A DNA stretch of 64,000 nucleotides, taken from Spirochaetaceae bacterium. Its GTDB lineage: Bacteria > Spirochaetota > Spirochaetia > Treponematales > Treponemataceae. A program made the translations under genes and the position numbers. Below are positions 8,737 to 17,238 of the stretch, piece after piece. Position 1 is the stretch's first letter. Each line of letters begins with the position of its first letter. The stretch lies in contig JAFQDD010000011.1 of NCBI GenBank assembly GCA_017416145.1, positions 62,001 to 126,000 on the forward strand. The letters run 5' to 3'. Under the pieces are notes generated by a model. That model made no database searches, had not been told where the DNA came from, and saw only the letters and a program-made list of their open reading frames with translations.

Positions 8737-9175
8737 GACAAATTTGGGAGTTGTTACAGCGTTCCTTGGAAGGCAAGCGGCCAAGTAGGGTAGAATTCTG
8801 AAAGCTACCTTGTCCGATAGCCTTCAGTCCCGCTTTCACAGCTCCCAACAGCTTTATCTGCAAAAAACTCACAACTATTTTTCCGTGAAAAAAAGTGGAA
8901 GACAAATTTGTGAGCTGTTACAGCGTTTCTTGGAAGGCAAGCGGCCAAGTAGAGTAGAATTCTGAAAGCTACCTTGTCCGATAGCCTTCAGTCCCGCTTT
9001 CACAGCTCCCAACAGCTTTATCTGCAAAAAAACTCACAACTATTTTTCCGTGAAAAAAAGTGGAATACAATGTTTGTGAGCTGTTACAGCGTTCCTTGGA
9101 AGGCAAGCGGCCAAGTAGGGTAGAATTCTGGAAGCTGCCTTGTCCGATAGCCTTCAGTCCCGCTTTCACAGCGGT
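8737..9175. repeat. Tandem repeat of about 164 bp, 2.7 copies
   Basis: Units start near 8737, 8901 and 9066 and differ at only a few positions. The third stops after the TTTCACAGC motif. Each unit contains GCTGTTACAGC and CCTTGGAAGG palindromes, GCTA...TAGC pairing and CAGCTCCCAACAGCT, and is GC-richer than its flanks. Minus-strand reading frames run through it but look like no known protein and are interrupted between units. The array fills the space between cimA and the convergent membrane-protein gene, whose stop is 15 bp beyond it. Confidence 0.85.
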
Positions 9176-9189
9176 TCTTGAAAAGGGGC

Positions 9190-9693
9190 TTACTCGGTTT
9201 TGTCTTCGATTGAAAGCTGTGTATCTTCGTCTTTTGCTTCAACGGCTTTTTCGTAGTCCCAAGGAAGTAAATCTGTTTCTATAATTTCGTGATGTTCTCT
9301 TAGTTCTGCTTCAAAATCTGCAAAGTTTTCAAACAAAGGTGGAAGTCGCAAGGATTTGTCTTGGTTTTTGTTGTAAATATAGATAAAATCTTTTCGCTCT
9401 TCGGAAGTGATTTTGTAAATTTCTGTAATTTCTTCCCAAGAAAACTGAACTTCGGAGCCGTCTGTTTTGTAAGCGGTTAATCCTTCATCTGTGGTGGATA
9501 TTCGGGCGGATTTTACTTTTTTTAGATTTTTTTTGATAATGATTGCTATGTAAACGGCCGCAGTAAACAAGGCGATTCCAGCAAAAACTGAAAAAATAAA
9601 ACAAGAAACAATTCCAGCCACTACACAACCTGCCACAAGCAAGTAAAGTTGCCAACTTTTTTTTGAGGCATTAGACAAATATTTGTAAATCAT
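9190..9693 (-). CDS. Two-TM membrane protein with PH-like cytoplasmic domain, function unknown
   Basis: The 167-residue protein has two closely spaced transmembrane helices (about 15-55: LYLLVAGCVVAGIVSCFIF, AGIALFTAAVYIAIIIK). A soluble region follows (about 60-140; STTDEGLTAYK, VQFSWEEITEIYKI) of the type seen in bacterial PH/YcxB-like domains, then an acidic tail. No enzymatic motif is visible. A similar two-TM plus PH-like layout occurs in the protein at 12932-13426. The ATG has no Shine-Dalgarno sequence; TATAAT on the minus strand ends 6 nt upstream (leaderless). Confidence 0.7.
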   Translation of the reverse strand: MIYKYLSNASKKSWQLYLLVAGCVVAGIVSCFIFSVFAGIALFTAAVYIAIIIKKNLKKVKSARISTTDEGLTAYKTDGSEVQFSWEEITEIYKITSEERKDFIYIYNKNQDKSLRLPPLFENFADFEAELREHHEIIETDLLPWDYEKAVEAKDEDTQLSIEDKTE

Positions 9694-9699
9694 AAAACC

Positions 9700-9728
9700 A
9701 TTATAACAAAAATAATTGATTTTATAAA
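9700..9728 (-). promoter_or_regulatory. Leaderless promoter of the membrane-protein gene
   Basis: On the minus strand, TTTATA (9723-9728), a 17-bp spacer and TATAAT (9700-9705) are followed by 6 nt and the ATG at 9693. Divergent queH has its own TATAAT at 9731-9736, so two -10 boxes lie back to back. Confidence 0.55.
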
Positions 9729-9750
9729 GTTATAATGATATTTTGATTCT

Positions 9751-10434
9751 ATGAATTATCAAGTGGAATTGGAAAAAATCTTAAAATTAATAGAAACTGA
9801 ATATCAAATTAATAAAAATTTTGATGGTAAAACCCCTAGAAAGCCAAAGCTTTTGCTTCACGCTTGTTGTGGGCCATGTTCTTCTTATGTTTTAGAATAT
9901 TTAAATGTTTTTTTTGATATTACAATTTTTTACTACAATCCAAATATCCATCCAGAAACAGAATATACTCGCCGATTGGAAGAGTTAGAAAACTTTTTGC
10001 CAGATTTTACTAAAAATTTTGAAAATCCAAATATCACTTTGATAAAAGAAGATTACAATCCAGAGGATTTTTACAATGCTATAAAAATTAGGGAAAACCC
10101 AGAATTGGCAAAGGAAAAAGAGAAGTGCGAAAGATGTTTTCGCTGTTATGAGTTTCGCTTGAAAAAAGCCTTTGAATATGCCAAGAAAAATGACTTTGAT
10201 TATTTTTGTACAACTTTGTCTATAAGCCCTTTCAAAGACGCAGAAAAAATCAATGTGATTGGGGAAAAACTAGTGTCTGAAGAAAAATCAAAATCAAGTG
10301 ATAGCTTTGTTCCAAAATGGCTAATTTCTGATTTCAAGAAAAAAGGCGGTTTTCAGCGAAGTTTGAAAATCTCAAGAGAGTACGATTTGTACCGACAACA
10401 ATATTGCGGATGTGTGTATTCAAAAAATCAGTGA
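9751..10434 (+). CDS. queH: Epoxyqueuosine reductase QueH
   Basis: QueH (DUF208) carries out the last step of queuosine synthesis, reducing epoxyqueuosine in tRNA, and replaces cobalamin-dependent QueG. The 227-residue protein has the Cys pairs of the iron-sulfur and metal sites: HACCGPCSSY near residue 36, CERCFRCYEFR near 125, and QQYCGCVYS at the C-terminus, plus TTLSISPFKD. Length is typical. The ATG has no Shine-Dalgarno sequence; TATAAT at 9731-9736 predicts a leader of about 8 nt. Confidence 0.95.
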   Translation: MNYQVELEKILKLIETEYQINKNFDGKTPRKPKLLLHACCGPCSSYVLEYLNVFFDITIFYYNPNIHPETEYTRRLEELENFLPDFTKNFENPNITLIKEDYNPEDFYNAIKIRENPELAKEKEKCERCFRCYEFRLKKAFEYAKKNDFDYFCTTLSISPFKDAEKINVIGEKLVSEEKSKSSDSFVPKWLISDFKKKGGFQRSLKISREYDLYRQQYCGCVYSKNQ

Positions 10435-10470
10435 TGGAAAAAGTTTTGATACAATAGAAAAAATTATGTT

Positions 10471-10977
10471 TTAATAATGAGAAGGCGAATATATTGGAGA
10501 ATAATCACTTGATTCATATTGTTCTTCTTTTAAAACTTCATCTGTTGCTTCTGAAGAAGAATAATTTTCAATTTTAAGCAAGTCTTCTGTATCAAGTAAT
10601 ACTGCCCACCAATCAAAATTTTCATTTTCATTTATTCTTGTAAAAATCGATATAAATTCACGTGCATATAAACTAGACGCTATACACACAACATAAACCT
10701 CATTTTCGGCTAATTCCCATTCGTTTAACGCACACTCTAAAAGCCACATATTATTTTTTGATAATTTTTTTATTGGTTGTTTTTCTGTAGTTTCAAAAAT
10801 TTTTGTTTCTACGTTATTTATGAAACTTTCATAATCAATATCTTTATCTAAGTAAATTGCAACAGAATAACCTTCAAAGTCATTAGTATAATCGCTATAG
10901 TGTTTTAGATTAGTTTGTTGTGAAAAACTTACTGACAATAAACATAGAAATGTAAAAACAAGAATCTTCTTTTTCAT
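10471..10977 (-). CDS. Secreted protein of unknown function
   Basis: The 168-residue protein has a clear Sec signal peptide (MKKKILVFTFLCLLSVSFSQQ, cleavage near residue 20) and an acidic mature part with no recognised motif. The body (DFEGYSVAIYLDKDIDYESF...) looks globular, and the Ser/Tyr/Glu-rich tail looks disordered. The ATG follows AAAGGA. It is a single-gene unit, converging with queH. Confidence 0.65.
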   Translation of the reverse strand: MKKKILVFTFLCLLSVSFSQQTNLKHYSDYTNDFEGYSVAIYLDKDIDYESFINNVETKIFETTEKQPIKKLSKNNMWLLECALNEWELAENEVYVVCIASSLYAREFISIFTRINENENFDWWAVLLDTEDLLKIENYSSSEATDEVLKEEQYESSDYSPIYSPSHY

Positions 10978-11243
10978 ATAAAGAATCCTTTGTGTGAACT
11001 GGTAAACTTCTTCTTTGATTATAGTATGTAAAAAAACATATGTCTACTTAATTAAATAAAGGACTTTTTATTTTATAGAAAGTGGGACTTAGGGTGAAAA
11101 TTCTAGGTTGTGTCCGACTAATTAACATGCCCGACCTAATATACGTGAAGGACGTTAGTCCTGAACAAATCCGTGTGGCAACAAAATCCCTGTGACAAAT
11201 TTTTCCATACTTCCCACCGACAAAGCATCAACTAAAAAATAGT
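10978..11243. other. Intergenic stretch without a recognised gene
   Basis: It holds the promoter and leader of the secreted-protein gene and a GC-richer block at about 11080-11190. That block contains AGGACGTTAGTCCT (small hairpin) and GCCCGACCTAATATACG. No ORF above 30 codons with a start signal and no RNA family was recognised. It may be a decayed intergenic repeat related to that at 2691. Confidence 0.4.
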
Positions 11244-11272
11244 TTTACAAATCCATAATCCCGATTTATAAT
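11244..11272 (+). promoter_or_regulatory. Leaderless promoter of the TGS-uridine kinase gene
   Basis: TTTACA (11244-11249), a 17-bp spacer and TATAAT (11267-11272) are followed by exactly 6 nt and the ATG at 11279. No Shine-Dalgarno sequence is present. Confidence 0.68.
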
Positions 11273-11278
11273 AATTCT

Positions 11279-12919
11279 ATGATTACACTTACATTTTCTA
11301 ACGGAAAAACTATTCAAGCTCAAAATGATGTTACCGCAAATGAGGTTTTGGAAAATTTTGAAAAAACTGAAAATCTTGTGGCAGTTAAAATCAACAACGA
11401 AGTTTGTTCACTAAATCAGAGCATAAAAGTAAATTCAAATATCGAGCCAATTTACATTAACTCAACAGAAGGTTCTAGCATTTACCGAAGAAGTTTGTGC
11501 TTTGTTTTGGCTGCAGCTGCTCAAAAGCTTTTTCCAAACAAGAGACTTTTAGTTGGTCACAGTCTTGGCTATGGATATTTTTACACCTTTGACAATTCTG
11601 AAATCACACAGGAAGAAATCGCAAGTCTAAAATCCTTGATGGCAGAAATTATTGCTTCAGATAAGCAAATTACCCAAGAAATTGTTTCCTATCAAGATGC
11701 TACAGCTCGGCTTTCTTCTCAAAATATGACAGAAACTCGAAAGCAACTTGATTTTATAGCAAAACCTACTTTTATAATGAATGTTTTGGAAGGATTTTCA
11801 GACATTTATTATGCTCCTCTTGTGGAATCCACAGGAATTTTAAAAGTTTTTGACCTTGTTCCTTATGAAAAGGGATTTTTGCTTCGTTTCCCAACTACAA
11901 AAGAGCCAGAAAAGCTTTCAGAATTTGTAGACAGTCCAAAACTTTTCGGTGTTTACAAAAAATACAAAGAATGGGGAAAAATGCTTGGAGTTACCAGTGC
12001 AGCTTCTCTTAACGAAATGGTTTACAATCGAAAAACCAAGGATTTTATCAATTTAACAGAAACCTTGCAAAATAAATGTATTGCAGAAATTGCAGACCAA
12101 ATAAAAGCTCGTGGCAATGTAAAAGTTGTGTTGATAGCAGGACCTTCAAGTTCTGGGAAAACCACTACATCAAAAAAACTTTCTATGCAACTAGAAGTTT
12201 TGGGCTACAAGCCTCACGTTATTAGCCTAGACAATTATTACGTTGGTAGAGAAAAAACTCCTCGAGACGAAAACGGAGATTATGACTATGAATGTCTAGA
12301 AGCTCTTGACGTGGCACAATTAAACGACCACTTGCTCCGTCTTTTCAAAGGAGAAGAAATCCAAGTTCCATCTTACGATTTCAAAGAGGGAAAACAATAT
12401 TTCACAGGAAAAACTCTAAAACTTACTGAACGTGATATTTTGATAATGGAAGGAATTCACGGATTAAACGACAAACTTACACATCTAATTCCAGATGATA
12501 CAAAGTTTAAAATCTATCTTTCAGCTTTAACTCAGCTCAACCTAGACGATCACAACCGCATTCCAACCAGCGACAACAGACTTATCCGTCGCATTGTGCG
12601 GGATTCTCAATTCCGTGGAAAATCCGCTGCGGACACGATAAAAATGTGGCCAAGCGTACAACGTGGGGAGCGACTTCACATCTTCCCATTCCAAAACAAC
12701 GCAGATGCAATGCTAAACACCGCCTTAGACTATGAACTTGCTGTTCTTCGAGTTTATGCCGTTCCGCTTTTACGCTGCGTAAAACCTTACGAAAAAGAAT
12801 ATGCAGAAAGTTCCCGTCTTTTGCGATTTTTAGACAACTTTTATTCAATTCCTTCAGATTGTGTTCCAAAACAATCGATTATTCGTGAGTTTATTGGAGG
12901 AAGCGAGTTTAAATACTAA
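11279..12919 (+). CDS. Nucleoside (uridine) kinase fused to ThrRS-like TGS and second additional domain
   Basis: In this 546-residue protein residues 1-60 form a ubiquitin-like TGS domain. Residues about 65-200 resemble the second additional (SAD/editing) region of threonyl-tRNA synthetase (SSIYRRSLCFVLAAAAQKLFP). Residues about 280-480 are a uridine-kinase/PRK domain with Walker A AGPSSSGKTTTSKK, SLDNYYV, DYDYECLEALD and EGIHGLND. Kinases of this architecture exist in several bacteria; they probably phosphorylate uridine or cytidine, with a nucleotide or RNA sensor at the N-terminus (inferred). It is a single-gene unit ended by the hairpin at 12922. Confidence 0.88.
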   Translation: MITLTFSNGKTIQAQNDVTANEVLENFEKTENLVAVKINNEVCSLNQSIKVNSNIEPIYINSTEGSSIYRRSLCFVLAAAAQKLFPNKRLLVGHSLGYGYFYTFDNSEITQEEIASLKSLMAEIIASDKQITQEIVSYQDATARLSSQNMTETRKQLDFIAKPTFIMNVLEGFSDIYYAPLVESTGILKVFDLVPYEKGFLLRFPTTKEPEKLSEFVDSPKLFGVYKKYKEWGKMLGVTSAASLNEMVYNRKTKDFINLTETLQNKCIAEIADQIKARGNVKVVLIAGPSSSGKTTTSKKLSMQLEVLGYKPHVISLDNYYVGREKTPRDENGDYDYECLEALDVAQLNDHLLRLFKGEEIQVPSYDFKEGKQYFTGKTLKLTERDILIMEGIHGLNDKLTHLIPDDTKFKIYLSALTQLNLDDHNRIPTSDNRLIRRIVRDSQFRGKSAADTIKMWPSVQRGERLHIFPFQNNADAMLNTALDYELAVLRVYAVPLLRCVKPYEKEYAESSRLLRFLDNFYSIPSDCVPKQSIIREFIGGSEFKY

Positions 12920-12921
12920 AG

Positions 12922-12949
12922 AATTTCAACATTAGATTGAAATTTTTTC
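12922..12949 (+). terminator. Terminator of the TGS-kinase gene
   Basis: AATTTCAA / TTGAAATT (8 bp) is followed by T4. It overlaps the 3' end of the convergent gene. Confidence 0.6.
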
Positions 12950-13426
12950 TAATTCCAGACCTAGAATTTTTGCGATTTCTGTTGCATACAATTCTAGGTT
13001 TTTTGTTTTTCGACCTTTTACTGAGTCAATAATTGCATCTTTTTCACCAGCAGTGAGAATTAACTGAGTTGTTATGATTTTTTCGCCCTTATCTTTTCCG
13101 GATTTTTGCAAAATTTTTACCACTTTTATGCCGTTTATATTTTCAATTGGGATAATATTCTTTTTTACCCAAAATGCTAAGCCAAAAGAAAATGTAATAG
13201 ATTGATCTTTTGTGGAAAAATACCAAGATTCTCGATAAAAACAAGCTAAAAAAGTTAATATTAAGAAAAATCCATTTATCCACAAAGAATGATGATTTAG
13301 TGCGTTAAAAATAAAAGCTCCCGTAACAACTAAAAATGCAAATATTGTTACAATTCTTTGAAATTTTGAAAGAGTTAAAATTCCTGAACCTGTTTTATCC
13401 TTATAAAATGCAAGAGAATATCCCAT
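12932..13426 (-). CDS. Two-TM membrane protein with PH-like domain, unknown function
   Basis: The 164-residue protein has two adjacent transmembrane helices (about 27-65: FAFLVVTGAFIFNAL, WINGFFLILTFLACFY). They precede a soluble region with the alternating strands of PH-like membrane proteins (YFSTKDQSITFSFGLAFWVK, IIPIENINGIKVVKI). Lys-rich loops are present and no catalytic motif is seen. The ATG follows GGAGG. The topology resembles the protein at 9190-9693, though sequence identity is not obvious. It stands alone between two other genes. Confidence 0.62.
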   Translation of the reverse strand: MGYSLAFYKDKTGSGILTLSKFQRIVTIFAFLVVTGAFIFNALNHHSLWINGFFLILTFLACFYRESWYFSTKDQSITFSFGLAFWVKKNIIPIENINGIKVVKILQKSGKDKGEKIITTQLILTAGEKDAIIDSVKGRKTKNLELYATEIAKILGLELEKISI

Positions 13427-13527
13427 TATTCCTCCAAAAATGTAAATATTAAATTAGTTATATTATAAGTTCCATAATATTTTGAAAACAAAAAAACTGA
13501 CCATAGTTAAAATGTAATATTCGCTAC

Positions 13528-14325
13528 TCATTCGAGAAAATTTAGTAATTTTGGAATGTCGTAAATCGAAGAAATACAAGCGTATGGCAGAAGCTCAGGA
13601 TTTTGTTCTAAAATTTTTTCTTTAATAATTGGTAGAGATTTTTCAACATCAACTTTTGAGTAATCTTTTTGATTAAAAAAATCTTTTATAATTTCATCAC
13701 AATTGAAAGTTCCTTTTTCCCCAGGAAAAATAAGTTTATCACTAACTAAAACAGATTTTCCACCAATAGCTGTGTAGCCTTTTGTATATTTTTCGTAATC
13801 ATCAAAAAATAGAGAATTTGAAAGATTGTTTCCTTTTTCAAAAACTGCTGTTAGATATGAGTTTTCATAAGGTTTCCCTTGTAATCCATTTGTTTCAATA
13901 TCACTGATAAATATAAATAAATCTCGAATATTAAAAAAATTCAAAACTCTGTTAGCGTGAACTGTGGGGGAATTTGTTAAAACTGTTTTTGGTAATGCTA
14001 AAGATTGTAAAAAAGGTCGAAGCTTTTCATCAAAATCAAGTTCAGCAATTTCTGATTCCGGATGAACTGCGTCAAAAAAAGCTTTTACATCAGTCAAATT
14101 GTGTTCTGCCATCAACCAGCCAAGAGAAGTTCCGTAGATTGGCATACGTTCTTTTCGGAGTTTTGCAGCTTCTTCTATAGAAACACCAATGTGTTTGGCG
14201 GTATGTTCTATCATTCTTGAAGTGATTCCAGCATCCATTTTTGAAGAGGCTGGATACAATGTGTTGTCTAAGTCGAAAATTAAATGTTCTATTTTTTCGT
14301 AATTTTTTCTGTCTTGATTAGTCAC
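13528..14325 (-). CDS. HAD-superfamily hydrolase, pyrimidine 5'-nucleotidase type
   Basis: The 265-residue protein has HAD motif I DLDNTLYPAS (catalytic DxD), a small alpha cap with KERMPIYGTSLGWLM, motif II VLTNSP and motif IV LFFDDYEKY. The DNTLYP opening and cap are typical of pyrimidine 5'-nucleotidase-type HADs (SDT1/PHM8-like), which remove phosphate from UMP or CMP. It extends about 50 residues beyond the usual C-terminus. The start is GTG at 14325; a nearby ATG 5 nt upstream is out of frame. TATAAA about 9 nt upstream suggests a very short leader. Confidence 0.82.
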   Translation of the reverse strand: MTNQDRKNYEKIEHLIFDLDNTLYPASSKMDAGITSRMIEHTAKHIGVSIEEAAKLRKERMPIYGTSLGWLMAEHNLTDVKAFFDAVHPESEIAELDFDEKLRPFLQSLALPKTVLTNSPTVHANRVLNFFNIRDLFIFISDIETNGLQGKPYENSYLTAVFEKGNNLSNSLFFDDYEKYTKGYTAIGGKSVLVSDKLIFPGEKGTFNCDEIIKDFFNQKDYSKVDVEKSLPIIKEKILEQNPELLPYACISSIYDIPKLLNFLE

Positions 14326-14382
14326 AATTCATATTTTATAATTGAGTTAATTTGTAGTCAACTATTGGGAGCATAAAAGAAA

Positions 14383-15498
14383 ATGAAAGATCCACGATTG
14401 GAAAAATTAGCTTATAATCTTGTAAATCACTCAATCAAAGCACAAAAGGGTGAAAAAGTTCTAATCCAATGTAATAATTCTGAGCCAGATTTTATCAAGG
14501 CTCTTATTCGTGAAGTTTACAAAGTAGGAGCAATTCCCTTTGTTTCTTTAAACGATAAAACAATAGAAAGAGAGCTTTTGCTTGGTGCCACAGAAGAACA
14601 AATGCGGATTCGTGCGGAAATTGAACTTGCTGAAATGAAGCAAATGGATTGTTATATTGGTTTTACATCTGTGAGAAATCTAAATGCTTTATGTGATGTT
14701 CCACAAGAAAAAATGGAATTGTATAAAAATCTTGTTGTACAACCTGTTACAATGGATCAGCGATTAAATCACACAAAATGGGTGGTGTTGCGTTATCCAA
14801 GTGCAGCTATGGCTCAACTTTCAAATATGAGTGAAGATGCTTTTGAGGATTTTTACTTTAATGTTTGCTGTTTAGATTATGACAAAATGAGTAAAGCTAT
14901 GAATCCACTTGTAGCACTTATGGAAAAAACTGATAAAGTGCGAATTGTGGGGCCTGGAACAGATATTAGTTTTTCTATAAAAGGGTTACCAGCTGTAAAA
15001 TGTGATGGAGATAGAAATATTCCAGATGGAGAAGTTTATACAGCACCTGTAAGAGATTCTATAAATGGAAAAATTACCTATAATACACCAAGTTTGCAAG
15101 ATGGTTTTGTTTTTGAAAATATTTCCTTTGAATTTAAAGATGGAAAAATTGTAAAAGCTACAGCCAATGATACAGACCGAGTAAACAAGGTTTTGGATGC
15201 GGATGAGGGAGCTCGTTATGTAGGGGAATTTGCTATCGGCGTAAATCCTTATGTGCTAGAACCAATGAAAGATACATTATTTGATGAAAAAATTGCAGGA
15301 TCTATTCACTTTACTCCAGGCAACGCATACAAAGGTTGTGATAATGGAAATAAATCAAGCTTACACTGGGATTTGGTTTTGATTCAGCGTCCTGAATATG
15401 GTGGTGGAGAAATTTATTTTGATGATGTTCTAATTCGGAAAGATGGTCGCTTCGTTTTGCCAGAATTAGATTGTTTGAATCCAGAAAATTTGATATAA
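14383..15498 (+). CDS. M29 family aminopeptidase (thermophilic metallopeptidase type)
   Basis: The 371-residue protein releases N-terminal amino acids from peptides in the cytoplasm using two metal ions. The C-terminal half shows the M29 ligand pattern: PDGEVYTAP, YVGEFAIG, SIHFTPGNA, SLHWDLV (two Glu, two His, one Asp). The N-terminal half carries the substrate domain (QKGEKVLIQCN). Length is slightly below the family mean of about 410. The ATG follows TTGGGAG. It is 39 bp upstream of the acyltransferase and probably cotranscribed with it. Confidence 0.9.
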   Translation: MKDPRLEKLAYNLVNHSIKAQKGEKVLIQCNNSEPDFIKALIREVYKVGAIPFVSLNDKTIERELLLGATEEQMRIRAEIELAEMKQMDCYIGFTSVRNLNALCDVPQEKMELYKNLVVQPVTMDQRLNHTKWVVLRYPSAAMAQLSNMSEDAFEDFYFNVCCLDYDKMSKAMNPLVALMEKTDKVRIVGPGTDISFSIKGLPAVKCDGDRNIPDGEVYTAPVRDSINGKITYNTPSLQDGFVFENISFEFKDGKIVKATANDTDRVNKVLDADEGARYVGEFAIGVNPYVLEPMKDTLFDEKIAGSIHFTPGNAYKGCDNGNKSSLHWDLVLIQRPEYGGGEIYFDDVLIRKDGRFVLPELDCLNPENLI

Positions 15499-15537
15499 TA
15501 TAGAGCAATAAATAACGAAAAACCTGCAGGAGAAAAT

Positions 15538-16425
15538 ATGGAAGGCGAAAGATTAGGTGATAAATACGCTTATCTTTTTAAAGATTTGGCAGCTTTTGCA
15601 AGAGCAGAAAATAAAATTGATGAAACAAATATTTATCAAGAAGCAAATCAAAAGATTTTGCCAATTGTTGATAAAATGTTAGACGAAGTTATGCTACCTG
15701 GTTCCAAAATGGAAGGTATGGAAAATGTTAAAAACTTTTTGGATCAAATAAAAGCTGGAAAACATGGTTTGATTTTGTGCGAACATTACTCAAACTTTGA
15801 CCTTCCTGGACTTCACTATTTGCTACGGAAAGCTGGTGAAGAAGGAACTGAATTAGCAAATCGTCTTGTTGCCATCGCTGGAATGAAACTAAACGAAGAG
15901 AACCCAATGGTTTCAGCTTGGGCAGAAGCATATTCTCGTATCATTATTTATCCAAGTAGAAGTTTAGCTTCTATCCACGACCCTGCAAAACGCACAGAAG
16001 AAGAAGCTCGTAGCCGAAAAATCAACATGGCGTCAATGCGTTATGTTGATGCTTGTCGTCGCCGTGGTCAAGTTATTATGGTTTTCCCATCTGGAACAAG
16101 ATATAGACCTGGTGTGCCTGATACAAAACGTGGAGTACGGGAAATCGATTCATATTTACGCTTAACAGATGTGTTTTTGCCAATTTCAATTAACGGAAAC
16201 TGTTTGCGAATTTCAGAAGATGATCCGTCAAATATGCTTCACGATAGAGTTTGTCAAGACAAAGTTATCATTGGGGCAGGTCCGGTAATCGAATGTAAAT
16301 CATTTAGAAACGAGATTCTTAAAAATCTTGGTGATGATTATGATGGAGATAAAAAACAAGTAGTTGTTGACAAAATTATGGAGATTTTGGAAAAGCAACA
16401 CAATTACTACGAATCTTTAATGTAG
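15538..16425 (+). CDS. Glycerolipid acyltransferase (PlsC/GPAT-like)
   Basis: The 295-residue protein has an acyltransferase core with the catalytic HxxxxD motif (EHYSNFDLPG, residues about 82-91), a second block FPSGTRYRPG (the glycerol-phosphate binding Arg/Gly region) and a late PISINGN. It lacks a transmembrane helix and has a long helical N-terminus, more like soluble glycerol-3-phosphate acyltransferases than compact PlsC. It probably transfers an acyl chain to glycerol-3-phosphate or lysophosphatidate in phospholipid synthesis; the exact acceptor is unresolved. The Shine-Dalgarno is AGGAG, and a terminator follows. Confidence 0.82.
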   Translation: MEGERLGDKYAYLFKDLAAFARAENKIDETNIYQEANQKILPIVDKMLDEVMLPGSKMEGMENVKNFLDQIKAGKHGLILCEHYSNFDLPGLHYLLRKAGEEGTELANRLVAIAGMKLNEENPMVSAWAEAYSRIIIYPSRSLASIHDPAKRTEEEARSRKINMASMRYVDACRRRGQVIMVFPSGTRYRPGVPDTKRGVREIDSYLRLTDVFLPISINGNCLRISEDDPSNMLHDRVCQDKVIIGAGPVIECKSFRNEILKNLGDDYDGDKKQVVVDKIMEILEKQHNYYESLM

Positions 16426-16442
16426 TACAAGAAAAATAAAAG

Positions 16443-16482
16443 GCCGTTTAAGACAGATTTTGTTTTAGACGGCTATTTTTTT
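16443..16482 (+). terminator. Terminator between acyltransferase and yaiI
   Basis: GCCGTTTAA pairs with TTAGACGGC (one wobble) and is followed by TATTTTTTT. It overlaps the 3' end of the convergent yaiI gene. Confidence 0.8.
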
Positions 16483-16934
16483 AGTTTCTTTTGGATTTCT
16501 CGGTCAAAACAGTTTGCAAAATCATTTAATTCTTTTTTTCCGAATGTGGAAGTTTTATCCCCGATTAAACCGCATTCAAATAGTTCTAAATTAAAATTAC
16601 GCATAGAAAGTTTTTCTTTTATATTTTCTTTAGTGAAACATAAACCTCTATCATTTATAGTGGTGATTTCCTTTGCTAAAAGACGCTCGGCAAGTAGAAT
16701 ATCTCTTGTTATTACAATATCATTTGATTGTGAATTTTCTACAATGTAATTATCTGCCGCATCTTTTGTGGAATCGGTCACAATCATTTTGAAATTGTCG
16801 TTTTTGGGGATACCAATCTGGCGATTTGCCACATAAAAACAATTTAGGGAGAGACGTTTACAAAATCGAATAATTAAATCTCGTACGAAAGCAGGGCAGG
16901 AATCAGCATCTACCCAAATAGAAAACTTTTCCAT
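16473..16934 (-). CDS. YaiI/YqxD family (DUF188) protein
   Basis: The 153-residue protein has a PIN-like nuclease fold family signature. It shows WVDADSCP at residues 7-14 (acidic metal site), VTDSTKDAADNYIV, DIVITRDILLAERLL and INDRGLCFT. All the conserved acidic residues are present, though a nuclease activity has not been established for the family. It sits 5 nt behind zapA as the last gene of the infC-rplT-zapA strand. There is no clear Shine-Dalgarno, so translation is probably coupled or from a weak internal promoter (TTATAG just upstream of the ATG). Confidence 0.9.
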   Translation of the reverse strand: MEKFSIWVDADSCPAFVRDLIIRFCKRLSLNCFYVANRQIGIPKNDNFKMIVTDSTKDAADNYIVENSQSNDIVITRDILLAERLLAKEITTINDRGLCFTKENIKEKLSMRNFNLELFECGLIGDKTSTFGKKELNDFANCFDREIQKKLKK

Positions 16935-16939
16935 AAAAT

Positions 16940-17233
16940 CTATAACACTCTTGCGATTTTTTCTATCATTTGTAGGGTAAGACGCTCAGCTTCAAATAAG
17001 TCTTCTTTTTTGTCGATATTTTCAGCGTTTTTCTTTTTTTCTTTGTATAATTCATCACAAATCATAATTCCAGACAAGATTGCAATTTTTAGCGGATCTT
17101 TTAACTCTGTTGTGGCTTCTATTTGATTTGAAACTTGATTAAAATACGATAAAAGATTTTTCAAATAGGCATCATCTTCTTTTGCTTGAATCTCAAATGA
17201 TGTTCCTAATGTGTTTATCTGTAATGTTCCCAT
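16940..17233 (-). CDS. zapA: Cell division protein ZapA
   Basis: This 97-residue Z-ring-associated protein has an N-terminal beta-beta-alpha head (LQINTLGTSFEIQAKEDDAYLKNLL) and a C-terminal coiled coil (from about residue 45, ILSGIMICDELYKEKKKN). ZapA bundles FtsZ filaments at mid-cell. It lies 5 nt downstream of a coiled-coil gene, reminiscent of ZapA with ZapB-like partners. The family match rests on fold pattern and length. Confidence 0.85.
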   Translation of the reverse strand: MGTLQINTLGTSFEIQAKEDDAYLKNLLSYFNQVSNQIEATTELKDPLKIAILSGIMICDELYKEKKKNAENIDKKEDLFEAERLTLQMIEKIARVL

Positions 17234-17238
17234 ATTTA

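Noticed and set aside
8546-9169. Minus-strand reading frames of 66-119 codons through the 164-bp repeats
   Set aside because: They arise from the repeat, overlap the cimA end, have no start signal and resemble no protein.
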